Assembly (NCBI GenBank): GCA_032173965.1 | Contig: CM063288.1 | Coordinates: 12,380,501 to 12,444,500, forward strand | DNA length: 64,000 bases | Reading direction: 5' to 3' | From: Sitta carolinensis | Taxonomy: Eukaryota > Chordata > Aves > Passeriformes > Sittidae | Shown: piece after piece, positions 49,098 to 62,000 of the stretch | Layout: each line of letters opens with the position of its first letter | Position numbering within the stretch: the stretch's first letter is position 1 | The notes under the pieces: model-generated | Databases searched by the model: none | Seen by the model: only the letters and a program-made list of their open reading frames with translations | Told to the model about the DNA's origin: nothing | Translations under genes and position numbers: made by a program

Positions 49098-52000
49098 CCC
49101 TGAGGATTTAAAAAAATTACTGTTGTGTTTGGTTACTTCAGTCTTTCCCAGGCTTCTTTATAAAAGTTTGCACAGAACTCCTCACTCATGTGAGACACAG
49201 TGGAGACCATGTGTCACCCCTCACTGCGCCGCAGTTTCACAGTTGTGGTTTTGAGGTCGGCATTGTCTGCCAACAGCCAGCAGCAGTGCAGGGCTCTTCC
49301 CTCACTGGTAAAACATAGCCAGAAATGCAACCTCAGTCCTGAAAATGTCTTTCTTCATTGCAGTATAACATGACATGTTTCCAAAGTAAGTGTTCTTTAC
49401 AAATATCTGAAGAGAAAAAAAAAAGAGTGCTTATTGACTGTTGTGGTTTGCTCTGACCTTGAATTAGAGTGCAGTACAGAAAACTGCCAAATTTGGCCTG
49501 TCCTAAGAAAAAGATAAAGATGGCACAGCATCAACTCAGCTAAACAAAACATATGTGCAAAATACTTCCTGGTACACCCACGTTCTGGTCTCCCTGCAAA
49601 AAATTGCCAAGACAGATTTTTTGACCAGTTAAGTTCTTCCAGGAACTGTACAACCTGTTCTGCATTTTTGATTCATAAAATGTTCACTTTCTGGCTTCCT
49701 GAAGTGGTTCCAAAGTTCATGTCATAAGCAGAAAAAGTTTTAGAAAGCTTGGGCTCATCATGTAGAAATTAGCCAGACTAATTATAATAAAAACATCAAC
49801 ATTTACAGAAAATTCAGCTCATTGCATTTTCTAATAGGGCAGAAAAATATTTCCAGATCAAGAGTGCAAAATGTTGTTTGTGTTCCTTTTTATTTAAAAA
49901 TACTTGTATCCTAAAAATAGTATGGATGGAGTGTACCTGATGACATCTGAAACTTTCAGCAAAGACAAGAGGAGCAGAGAGCCAGTGAAAGTTTTCAAAC
50001 TATTTGCCATTTGGTGAATAGAGCCCTGGAAAGATGCTTTTTATAGACACGAAATTGGCTTCTGGATTACCAATGAACAGAAGAGAAATGCTAGTAAAGG
50101 GTGAGTTGGCAGCCCTATGGACTGACAACATTGAAACAAACAAAGCACAGTATTGCTCTTGCACCACCACTCTACCTGCACCTTCCTTACTCAACCCCAA
50201 AGGGACCACACATAGAGGACAGAATCTCTCAGTGCTTCATGGCCCTGGTGGCACCACCACCAAGCTAGTATTTAGTTGCACATTTAATGTGTCTTTTATC
50301 TGATCTATAGCAGGTCTGTAATGTTACCCACAGCTCATAAAATTTGCTTGTTATCTAAGAATCTTAGCTTTCATGTAGTAGTGTTACAAACCACCATGAT
50401 ACCGATGATAAGAATGATAATGATGATATTTCTAGTCATAATAGTTGTGGGGACTTGGAAACATGAAAGTTGAAAAAGTCAGGAAAAACCACAAAGAACA
50501 GCAGAATGAAAATTAAAATGCACCTATATTATTTCACAATCTTGGAAACAAACTCTTTTTTGAATGCTCGGCTTTACCAGTAATATTGTTACTAATACTC
50601 CTGAGTTGCCTTTAGGAAGAAGAAAGTGTGCATGAATTCCTCTCGGTGTAAAAAGGAGAAAATCTGGAGCTCTTACTCTCCAGCTCCAGGCTAAGTCACC
50701 AGACTGCAGTGAAAGGGGTTGTCTGCTGCCCTTTCTTAAGTACTCAAAAAACAGGATAGTTACCCTCAGTGCAAGTTCACTTGTTCTGGGATCACTGGAC
50801 AGGACTCCCAGCAGTTCAGAGCAGTAGGAAAACATCAAGTAATGAGGGGTTGGACTGAGATTAGGACAGAGCTGAAAGGATGTGACCTGGGAGGCATTTT
50901 GGAGACAACTGGGGAGTCCCACTTCTTGCAGGCAGCTCTATCAACTCTACTCTTTGCACCAAGGTAGGAAAACGGGAATCCCCCCTATTTTACACCTTCC
51001 GTTGTGCTAATGGGGATGAAGGAGTGAGCGGATCTGATCTTGCTTCCAAGATTTAGCAAGGACAAATACAGAATGGGGAACCCTTGAGTCTGTTTGTTAG
51101 TGCCACAAGGCTAATGCAGATTCTCCTGTAATTGTTTGCTACAAGTGTGGCAACATACAGAGGCCTCATGAATTGCAAAGAAATTGTATCTCAGATAATT
51201 TTGGATTGACCACAGTGTTCTCTAGAGGTACTGTTAATGAGGGACATATCCTCTACTTTATATTCCTGCCCAAGGCAACACATTTCCATGCCATATCATG
51301 AGGAACTGGCTTACAAACCCATCATTAATTTCATAGCTGTCTTCCCCCTCAAACACTGGAGGACTCTCCACTATGAACTGTGCCTAGAGGCAGACTCTGG
51401 TGTGTGGATTTGTGCTTCTTTGTTCACCTCCCTATAAAATACTAAAGACATTATGCACTTGAAAAGTCACAAGTTTAAAGAAAATAATTATAAAACAAGC
51501 CTTCTATTATTTTCTCTGTTAAGATCAGTTATTGAAAATTAAGCTTCCTTCTCTTTTACCATGGATATGCTACTTTAATTTGTTTATAAACAGGATATAA
51601 TAATGACATTCAGAAAAAAATTATATTAAAAATGTTACACTAATCTTTTTTTGCTGCTGTTAAATAATTACACAGAGGACTCCATTTTTCAGGACCTGCT
51701 GAGATTTGGTATGTCTCAAAAGCTAAGCCCTTGAATCCCAGATTAAATATGCAAAGGCAGTGGGAACAATTCCTGCTTTGCTTGTGCATTCACAACTTCC
51801 CTGAGCCCTGCAATGTCTGGCTGCACCATGGGTGCTGGACTAGTCCTGAGCCAAGTCCCCTGTGAGCCACATCTGGCTGTGGTGTTTCCAGCATGACCAG
51901 CTGCTGCAGCAACACTGACATCGTTTGGGTTGTGCAAGGGCTAAGTCAGGACAAAATCTGGGGAACAGCAGCTCTGGCTCTGTAGTTAAATTGGAGACAG

Positions 52001-55000
52001 TATTAACATGAAGTCAAAACCACAAAACTGACTAAGCCAGGACAGAAATATTGCTGCAGCAAAAGCAGATTTAGTCTAAGTAGGGAAGTTTCTAAAGGAC
52101 AATTTGCCTTCATAGCAATTGTGTACCTCAGACACCTCCTGAACTGAATCCAGGCCAGTGATACTATCCTGCTCTGCCAGGATTAGAAGCTCTGAACTGT
52201 ACCCAGTTAACTGCAGCCACTTTGCAGAAACCCTCAAAGTGTTCCAGCCGTACGATTTGAAGGAGTATTCCCAGTATTCCCTCTCCCCAACAGCACACTT
52301 TTATCACTACTGTGCACCAGGGTTAATGGCACTGTTCTGCTTTGCATTTTTTCTGTTATTTACCCTTTCTCCACTAGATGCTACACTGAGACCATCAAAC
52401 ATTTATTGAGTCAAATAACATAAATTTGAAGACTCAGCGCAGAATAGTATGTTTAAAACAAAACAGTGACAGCATTGCTTTGTGTGGTGTGAGGGTGAGA
52501 CTCGTGCGTTTCACATTGGAGTAACTGCTCTGACTTCATCAGAGCTTCTTACTTGGCACTGCATGAAAGAGGGATAAAGCTAGTTTGTGTTTCCTGGCAT
52601 TGTTACACTTTTGCAATTGTATCAAGAAATTACCTAAATGTGTGAAATAGTTTACAGAGAGTGCCACAATATTTAAAATTAACCAAACAATATATGTCAA
52701 TACTATGAGCTAGCCCTTTTTTTCTCTTTATATCTTAGAAATTCAAAATCATATGATGAGCTGGAAAATTACACTAGATTATAATTTTTATGAAGCTTCT
52801 TCAAATAATATCACAGATACACATTACTTTTCTTGACATTATGCCAAGCCTTTGACCCAGGCAGCTGGGGGAGTGTCATGCAGTGTGGCTCCCACAGAGC
52901 CTGCCAGCCTGGTTTTAACTTGAGCATTATGCAACACCTTCTGGTAAACACCCTGAGATCCTCTTACCTCTCAGTGCAGGCAGGCCCAACCAAGCACTGC
53001 TGCACAGCCTTTCTCGTGTGACAAGTTTATTGGATAAATGTGTTACAGCCTGTCCTGGAGGCTCTGCTTGGACGAAGCAAAGTGAAGGTTTCAGCTAATT
53101 AAGGTCTTCAGGGCTGTGTCTCTATCAGGTCTTTGGTTACTCCCTGCTCCTAGAGGTCTGCTTATTATGTACCACACCATACTATCAGAAAGGAGTTATG
53201 GCCCAATTAGCAGCACCTTTATTATTTTAGGAAAGGGGCAAATATAATTTGGGGAAACTGCAATATGACCTGGTTAAGGTACAGCATTGGTGACATACTT
53301 CCTTTCCAGCAAAAATCAAAACACAGCTTCAAAACCCTGCTGTGTTGGCCTATCTTGATGTGACACGCTTTCATTTTCTTATCTGGACTTAATCTGGGAA
53401 AAGAACTAGAATAGAAAAGAATGGTTTGCTGAAGCTCAATAGGCCCTCACAGCAGTCAATATTTATTGTTCAGGAACAGTTTGATGAGGTTCAAAATATA
53501 AATTATATGCATCGGCTGAGGATCTAGGCCAGATGCTCAGCAAACTGGCCCTTATTGAGCATTCACAAGCTCATCTTCAGATTAGTATAGAGAAAGATGG
53601 ATTAAGAGCATGGGGAGGGGGAATCTCCTTTTTTGTTTTTCCTTTCTTTCTGCAAACATGGTTAGGCTTAGATCAGTTTAGCCAGTGGCAAGATGCAACA
53701 TTATTCTAAGCTATGGACTCTTTACAGTGTTTCAGGCCAGAGGTTTCATTTGGGCAGGATTTCATGTAATACTCTGCAGTGAGGTGTAAGACACTTCATC
53801 AAGGTTAGGAGTAAAAGCAACAGATTTACAAAGAAGGGCCCTAAATATTTTTATATTACACTGGTTACACTGAGAAGCTATTAAAAATATTAAAACTAAA
53901 TTATTAAAAGTATTAAAAATAAATGCTTGTCCTCTGGTAGTTAACTTACTTATTATTTACTCCATCTGAAGAGTTAAAAACAAGCACAAAGTCCGGCCAC
54001 AAAATAGGTCATAATTCTCTGAAAAATCAAACATAAGGTCATGACCTAAATGAAAGAGTTTGCTTCATAATGATCCTGGGAAAGAAGGGATCGGCCTGTG
54101 GTAGGGAATCAGCATGTCAAAGGGAATTGTAAATGGGAGCTTTGCAGAGCTTCTTATCTTTTCCAGATGGGTTCATCTCCAGCTCAGGTCAGTATTGATT
54201 GAAAACTGTTACTCTGCACAGTCTGTTCGGTGCCCAGTGACTCTGGGAATTGAATCACGTTCCCAACAGACAAGCAGTTGCATCACATAAAACCACCGTT
54301 AGACGTGAAATTAATTTCTAATTTTGCTGGCAGCCTTCCAGCAGAGAGGTCAGGCCGAGGAGTAGCCGTAAGGATGAGAATTCCCTCTGGCAAAACTGGA
54401 GGCATATGGGGTCACAGACCAAAAGGGAAGGGCTGATGTGGCAGGGCAGCAGCAGGTTTGTCTGTCTGCCGTTCAGGCAGGGACTTCAGCCTTCTGAGTG
54501 CTGGTGGAGCAGCGACTTCAAGGGCTGCTCCCAGCTCTCCCCTGTGAGAGCGATTCATGGCAAGGGAACAGGGCGGAGAGAGACCATCCCAGCCAGACAC
54601 GAGAGGCAGCAAGGCTGGCAGCCTCTCCCACAGCCCGGCCGAGCGCCTCTGCAACGCTGCTGCTGGTAACTGCAGGCAGGACCACCCAGGTGACTCCAAC
54701 AGAGGCAGCCTGACAAGGGCTTACTGAGAGAACTCATTTTGTGGCACCGTATTGCCAGTGAGGGAGGTAGGAGGAATACACATTTGAGAGGATACTACAA
54801 AAGTTTAAATGATCTCATTGTGTTCAGATAAATATTGCTCTTTATCTGCATGTACTGGGAAAAGAAAGCAAAAATATCCCCGTGTTTCTTTTCCACTTCT
54901 GCTGGCTTCTGTGTTTGGACAGTGTCAGACTGTTTTGAGGTGGCGAAATTTTGCTTGCTAAGGAATACCAGGAAGGAAGCATTTAGTTTTCAGTCTCTGT

Positions 55001-55518
55001 GTTGGAGCTTATTCTTGCCATTTGTAAGGAGAGACCCAAACATTTTGTTGACCTTTTTTGCTCCAGTTAACCATACAAGAAACAGCAAAAATGCCAGGAA
55101 GTGATAAAGTTTGCAGTAGTGAAAAGCTTGCTTAAAAAGAAATAGTAATAGGAATTACTGAAAGCAAGGAAGTAATTTTTGGGGCCAAATTTCTCCAACA
55201 CATTTATATTCCTATAAGATTAGTTAATATTCTTGCAGGAGATTCTTGCATGTGATGAATCACACTGCCCCAAGTCATGTAGAACGATGCACTGCTGATA
55301 CTGAATAGATTTAACTTATCTTCAAATCACAATTGTTGAGTGCCTGACTGTTATTTTATGGTAGAACTAATCCCAGGAAAGTCTGGATGAGCGATACCAC
55401 TTTCAGGTATCAAGAATAGAAAAATGCATGCACACAAACTGACCCTATGATATAAAATCTCAGCAGGTTACCACTTTTCTATTTAGCACATTCAAGAAAT
55501 ACTGCATTGCTTTTGCAC

Positions 55519-56073
55519 TGTGCCTGCTTGGGCTGGGGTAGAGCTCAGTTTCTTCATAGTAGCTACTTCAGGGCTGTGGTTTGGATTTGTGCTGCAAGCA
55601 ATGTTCATAATTCATGGCATTTTCATTATTGCTGAGCAGTGCATACACAGTCAGCCTTTTCTGGACCGCCCACCAGTGAGCAGGCAGGGGGTGCACAATG
55701 AGCTGGGAGGGGACAGAGCCAGGACAGCTGACCTCAAGTGTCCACAGGGATATCCCATCCCATATGGCATCATGCTCAGCACAGAGAGCTGGGGGAAGGT
55801 TGGTGAGGGGCTGCTGCTCGGGAAGGGGCTGAGCATTCGTCTGTTGGTGAGCAGTTGGGTTTTTTCCATCACCTGTATTTCTGGGTTCTATTTCTCTCTC
55901 ATAATTTTCTTTTCATTACAAATTCTTATTAATGTTATTTTACTTTTGTTATTAAACTGTACTTATCTCAACACGAGAGTCTTCTCACCCCTCCAGTTCT
56001 CTTCCCCCATCCCACCAGGGACAGTGAGCGAGCAGCTGTGTAGGGCTGAGTCACTGGCTGGGGTTAAACCACA
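55519..56073 (+). mobile_element. Degraded ERVL-type solo LTR (about 555 bp)
   Basis: The 5' part reads TGTGCCTGCTTGGGCTGGGG then TAGAG. The middle has GGGAGGGGACAGAGCCAGGA then CAGCTGACC and a CATATGGCATCATGCTCAGC block. The 3' part has ATTAAACTGTACTTATCTCA, CCCCCATCCCACCAGGGA and GGCTGGGGTTAAACCACA. As I recall it, this order matches the common avian ERVL LTR. ATTAAA at 55951-55956 is the likely poly(A) signal. Where intact copies have a TATA box, this one has CACAGAGAGC, so its promoter is probably dead. The ends are approximate and no target duplication is clear. A 185-codon open frame through it is not a gene. Confidence 0.82.
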
Positions 56074-59000
56074 ATGAACAACAACTTATCCCCCTCATTA
56101 TCCCCTCTCAACTCTCCTAATCCTCCCTGCTTCTCTCCCAATTCCAGTCTATCTTTTGCTATCTTCTTGCCTGTAACCTCTTGAACTTTTTCCAGACTGA
56201 ACATATGTTGGGCCAAGACCATTACTTCTGGATTAATCCAAATGCTGCATAGATCCTGATGCACTCTCCCACCTCCTCTTACCAGCCCTCTAACCACAGC
56301 ATCTGACAGCACATCCCTGACTCTTGTTACACTTTGTTCCCTCCAAAAACTTCCACCTTTGGGAGGTGGAGAGTCCAATGTGCCATTTCTGACTCTTTTT
56401 GCTGTCCTTTTTTGTGGATCTAAGGATCCTAGTGAGACACCTCACATGTATCTTAGGGAAAGTAAAGAACCTCTGAAGGTGGGGCAGAAATTAAAACTTT
56501 GTGCACACATGGAGCAACCATTTACCAAGTGTGTTTCAAAAGCAAATTTGCTGGCAGGTGAACCAAGTGGATAACACAGAAGTTATATTTAGGGATTTAG
56601 AAAATGCTCTTACATAGAAATAGGAACTGTGGGAATGCTCTTTTTTCATGCATGCCTTGGATCAGTGCTTTCATATGAGGGTGAGACAAAGGGCTTCACC
56701 CAACCCCAAGCACAGCAGGTCGTGCTACGCATGCAGTGCCAGGGTACACTGGCACACCTGCATTGGCAGCTTCCCATCTTAGGGGATAAATTACTCATTT
56801 AATTCCTGCCCACTTTGCAACCCTCTGCCTCCCTCGCCTGCACAGGGTGCTGTGGCAGGTGCAGTCTTGCAGATAGGATGTGATGGCATGTCCCCTCTCA
56901 CTATCTGGTTTCTCATGTGTCAAAGTGAACATTTCCCACACCACGGAAATACCCCCGGCAGGGCATAGAACAGGTTTTGAGGCTGTTGGAGGGCAGGCAC
57001 TGAGGCAGCTGTAACAAGTGACAGATTTTTATATCCACCCACTGAAGTGCTATGTTAATGCATCATACATGGAGTTTGATGCTGTAATGGAAAAAATCAA
57101 TGCTAGGATCACATTTCTACAACAAGTGAAATGGCTTGTTGTCCGCACCAGTAATTACATTTCTTGGCGTTTTACCCAAGGCTCACAGTATTTTTTGTGG
57201 AGCTTTCTGTCACTGTATATTAGTGATTTTGCCAAAGCTGAGCCACAAATAAAGAAGGAAATATAGCACTCAATTAAAGGCAACCCAGGTGCAGTAATAT
57301 AATTTGTATGAGGTAAGTTTACCAGTGGGTGTAGTTCTCTGATGGATGGTCAGATTGACTGGTCCTGTAGCCTGAACTGGCCCCAAATGTTGGAACTAAT
57401 CCTGGGATAAGGTACACACAGGGAGATGCTCTGAGCCCACCTGAAGGCTCATCATTTGTAATTTCTATTTTCACTTGCCACCTTAGGAGGAGAATATAGC
57501 TCTATGCTATCAGCTTTGACATGCCAGCAGTACTGCCAAGGGGCTGCATATCTCAGAGTAGCTTGGGGGGCTTCCCTGCCAAACTAAGTGTAGAAGTTTG
57601 GCCAAATGTGCCTCAAATCTATTAACTTAATTTCACAACTGAAGGTCAGTTTTGGTAATATTTATAACACACCATGCTATATCTGGTGAGAGTCATGAGG
57701 TCTTGGCTAATGCATCATTTAATGCTGTTAAAATTTTACTGAAACTGCCAGGCTGGGGTGTTTTTTGTTTGTTTGTTGGGGTTTTGTTTGTTTGTTTTGT
57801 TTGTTTGTTTTTTGTTTTTGTTGTTTGTTTTCAGCAGCGTGAACATCTTGGATTTGCTTGAGTGAAATAAAGAACTAGATCCTGCTAGAATAAAATTCAA
57901 ACATAGTTTCTGAAGCTGAAAAAACAGCATTAAGCTAGGTCTTTTCAGTACAAAGCAATTCAGGTTATTATTGCATGAATAGCCTCTCAAGAGAAAATAT
58001 AAACAGAAAATATATATTTAAGATACAACTGCTCATACGTTCAGCAAAATAGATGTGTTTTTGCTTTTATATCACACAGCCTGTAAGAGCTGAGGTGACT
58101 AAAACACCCTGCAGAACTGTGACTTGGCCTACATAACCTCGTGTCAGAGCCTGCTGAGATCCACAGTGTGAGCTACCCTGGAGCTTGGTCTGAAGGCACT
58201 CTGCCCTGTCTCAGCATGGAGGCTGCAGCTATTTATTCCTGAGGTTGCCAATAGCACCTCCTTTTCTCCTAGAGGGGTCTTCAGAGGAAGCCAGGTACTT
58301 ACCAAGCAAAGCTTTCCAGAATGAAGGGTGCTGAGGGAAGGGAGGAGCCTGAATACATTAGCCAGAGGCCAGATACCGAGGATATAAAGGAAAATAGAAA
58401 AGTGGAGGGAATACAGGTCCTTGATGAACATGCTGAGATTTGATACAGCAGAGATCAATGACTTCCTAAAAACACAGACCACTTGTGTAGATAATATCAG
58501 GTATAATGCAGGGAAAAAATCCCCAAGCACCTGAGAAAGCATGTCTCAGAGTGTTGAAGGGTAACTCTCTTATTTAGAATAGCATGTAACACTAGTTCTC
58601 AAAAAGAAAAGGAAAAGAAAAAAAGCAGGTCAAATCTGGAAAAGCGGTAAGAAGGGCTCAAAATGAAAGAAAAATGCCTCTAGCAAGGAGGTGTCAAAAA
58701 GAGCTGAAGTGTGAAGTTTTGCTGTTTCTGCAGGTTGAAACTTCTGTCTCAAGGGAGGGGGAAAGCAGATTTGCCTTAACGCAGAGTCCTGAGTGATCCC
58801 AAGGGAGGCTGGCTGCCCGTTACCCACAGCTGACATGCACTGTCAACTTCTGGTGGAGCAGAATCCTGCTCACATTATTTCCTAGTCAAGTCCTTTATTA
58901 TTCCTTTTAGAAAAAGGCAGTCCTGTAACACCTGTAACACCAGCCCTATACCAAATGTTGCACTAAAGAATCGTTTCACAGATACTGTTTTTCAGAACAG

Positions 59001-62000
59001 TCAACAGATAAAAAATGTGGGCTCGAAATGAATCCTTTCAGGATATCCACTAAGTGGATTCATGGCTGATCATTCACATTTACTGCTGTCTCCTGAGGGG
59101 ATGCTGCTTAACAAGCTCACCGGATGGCATGGCTAATTTGTAAGTCAGTGTTTCAGCTTTGTCACTTACAACATTCAGCATCTTTTTATGCAGCAAGAAC
59201 ATCTTTAATTTACATACTCAACATCATCAAGCTGTTCAGGTGTGACCATGCTATAAAACCGACATGATTCTAGTACAGCTTTGTGTAAACATTATTTATT
59301 TATTTGCTATATCAGCCTAAGTCAGCACAAAATAAGAGCAGGCAGAAAAGACATATGAATTTTCTTTAGCTTAAAAATCAGTCACAAGAATCTTGTTCCT
59401 ACAAAGACCATATAGGCTGTAAAGCCATATTTTATGTCTAAACATATCTGCTTCTTGCAGTGATTTCCAGTGATTTACAATGCCAATTTATGCTAGAATT
59501 GGACACATGGAATGGCATCATCGGGGATGACGAAGGACTGCAAGCTTTGTTTAAAGCAAAGGTGTTTAAGCAACACAGCAGTTAGATGTTTATTTTCCAA
59601 GAAAAACCAAAATGTATAGCTTTCTGCACCCAAATTAAACCAAAGACTCAAACCAAACAAAGACAATTCATCACTAGAGCAAATATAATGATGAAATAAT
59701 TTTACATATGCATCCATAGAGGATATCAGAATGATCAATTTGCATATCCAATTCTGAAATAAGATTCCCATGTGACTAGTTGGTTTTGTTGTAATCTTTT
59801 GTTCCATCTACAGGAGCCTCCACCTGTGCTCCAGCCAGCTGCAATAGGCTATTATGCAACTCAACACATGTCCCAGTTAGGCCCTAAAACTGATTTCACC
59901 CAGCTCTCAAGATTTCATTTCTCTTGAGAAAAGTAATTTACTACTTGTGATGTGTACTTAAGGCTTCTGGTAATGTCCTGTGCCTTCAGGGCCCTGCTGA
60001 CATCGTGTTCCTGTGCTCTTGGTGGCCTGCACTGTATTGCCCTGCTTTCCTTCAGTGAAATTCAAGGCCTGGCTTCCTGATAAAATAACTCATGTTTCAT
60101 TAGCACAAAGTGTACATCCCCACTCTAGGGTCACTGGATAGTTCAGTGTACAGAAACAGTGGACTGTTAGGATGTGCATAAAGATAAGAAGAGAGATATA
60201 AATAGATACAACGCTTTCTTAGTGTTCTGTTATTACTGTATCTTCATTATGGCAATATGACTGCTGTGTTATCAAAACTGCTTTACAACAGATGCAAACT
60301 TTTAACCAGGCATATGGGTTGATACAGTCTAGAGGGCTCTTTGAAGTCAGGGGGTGAATAATCACACCAGCTTAACTTTAAATCCTCTCAGAAAGCACAC
60401 GGTTTTTTGAATCAAGCAACTGCAGTTTGCTTTAGAATGATGAGCTTTTAAAAAAGCTAAATCTAAAGGGAAATATTACTGTTTCACAACCTGTTTTTCT
60501 TTTTTCTCTTACACATACCTCATACACATCTCTGTGGCTTGGAACATGGGTTTGTCCAGCGCTTAACAACAGGATGGCAGATTCACAGCTATTTACATTG
60601 CTTGACTCCCACGGCGTGCCTAAATGTCAATTATAATGAAACAGAAGTAGAAACATGGTGGGGAGATCTTTTTGAGTGAGCTATCTAGATTACTGTGTCT
60701 TGTTTTTCACAAGGGGTTTGTCATCTTTCATCACAGTCAGTAAACCGTCTTACCCATCTTTTGGTATTTCCCATCAGCAATCTGTTCAGATTCTAATCAG
60801 CTGTTAAAGACTAAATTGTATCCATTTTAAACATGCCTTTTGTATTGATAAGAAAAGGATGTTTAGGGTGAAATGAGTACACACAGAGCCCTACAGAAGA
60901 TGTCCCTGGTTTGGGCTGCTGCATTATCCCTCCATGCCAGTCTCAAACAGCCTCCCTGTGACTAACATTGCCATGGCCTGATTTACACACAGATTTAGTA
61001 TCTGCAACTCATTATCATATTTAAACTTCTGGGTGGCTCAACTCCTTTGAGAAATTGGACCTAATAGCATTCAACACAGAAAAAGATATAAGTACCTATT
61101 AACCTGTAGCAATTTACCATCGCATTTATAAAGATATGAATAATGTGCAGAGTCATGCACGTCTTACTAATGCAGGCTGAATTATTCATTGCAAAGCTGT
61201 ACAATATTTTTATCAAATACTTATTATGGATAAATATTTTCCTTATTCAGTACCTTGATATATGTTTGAATAACACTTTGCAAATAATTCTTTATGCAAA
61301 TGTTGCACTGAAATATTAGCACTTTCTTCCTTTGAATAGTTATTTCCAAATCAATTTCCTTAGTGTTATTTATTCATTACAAATGAATAAATGGTATTCA
61401 TGGAGCTTGTTTCTCTCTAGGCTAATAAACAGATTTGGTGTTAGCCCCCAAGTACTTGAAATTTCAGCTTCAAACGTACAAGCTCTTGCACACGAGTGGA
61501 TCTCTATGCCATCACAATATTTCTGGCATCAACATGGAGATAAAAGAAACACAGGAAACCAAGGAAAAGTGATTCAAAAGTTCAAAATATGAAGGCATTG
61601 CATATATATTGGTTGATATCAATTGATTCCATTGACCGTCATTCTTTATGTTGGTTTTGATCTTTCTGCCCTTTTCTCCCTTTAATGTCTGCTTACACTC
61701 AATCTCGTATTTTCTTGTCTATTTGTTTGAGATTGACCAATTTATATTTGCTTGCAATTGCTGATGAAATGCTGTTCTTGCAGGACTGTAAATATATAAA
61801 CTCTATAAATAATTATCCAGCCATGCAATTATTCTCCAAGACACCCAAAACATGCAGGTGATACTTTTGTCTCCTTTCCTTCAGTTTTGAAATATAAACA
61901 CACCATCACCATGAACAAAATTCACCTTTGTCATAAGTGGTGAAAACAGGACAGCCTGGCATTTTGTGGTGCAAAACCTTGTGGACAGCCTGTACTTCCT

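Larger units (their letters stand above)
42801..55518. other. PTPN4 upstream (intergenic) sequence, first part
   Basis: AT-rich sequence upstream of the promoter. It contains a CR1 scrap at 43131-43188, a possible LTR remnant near 47970-48115, a T-rich tract at 49069-49097 and a moderately GC-rich patch at about 54,350-54,720. No open frame matches a protein family I know. TMEM177, a neighbour of PTPN4 in mammals, was not seen. Confidence 0.7.

Noticed and set aside
55520..56077. 185-codon plus-strand frame
   Set aside because: It coincides almost exactly with a degraded LTR, which does not encode protein, and starts at a non-ATG codon.
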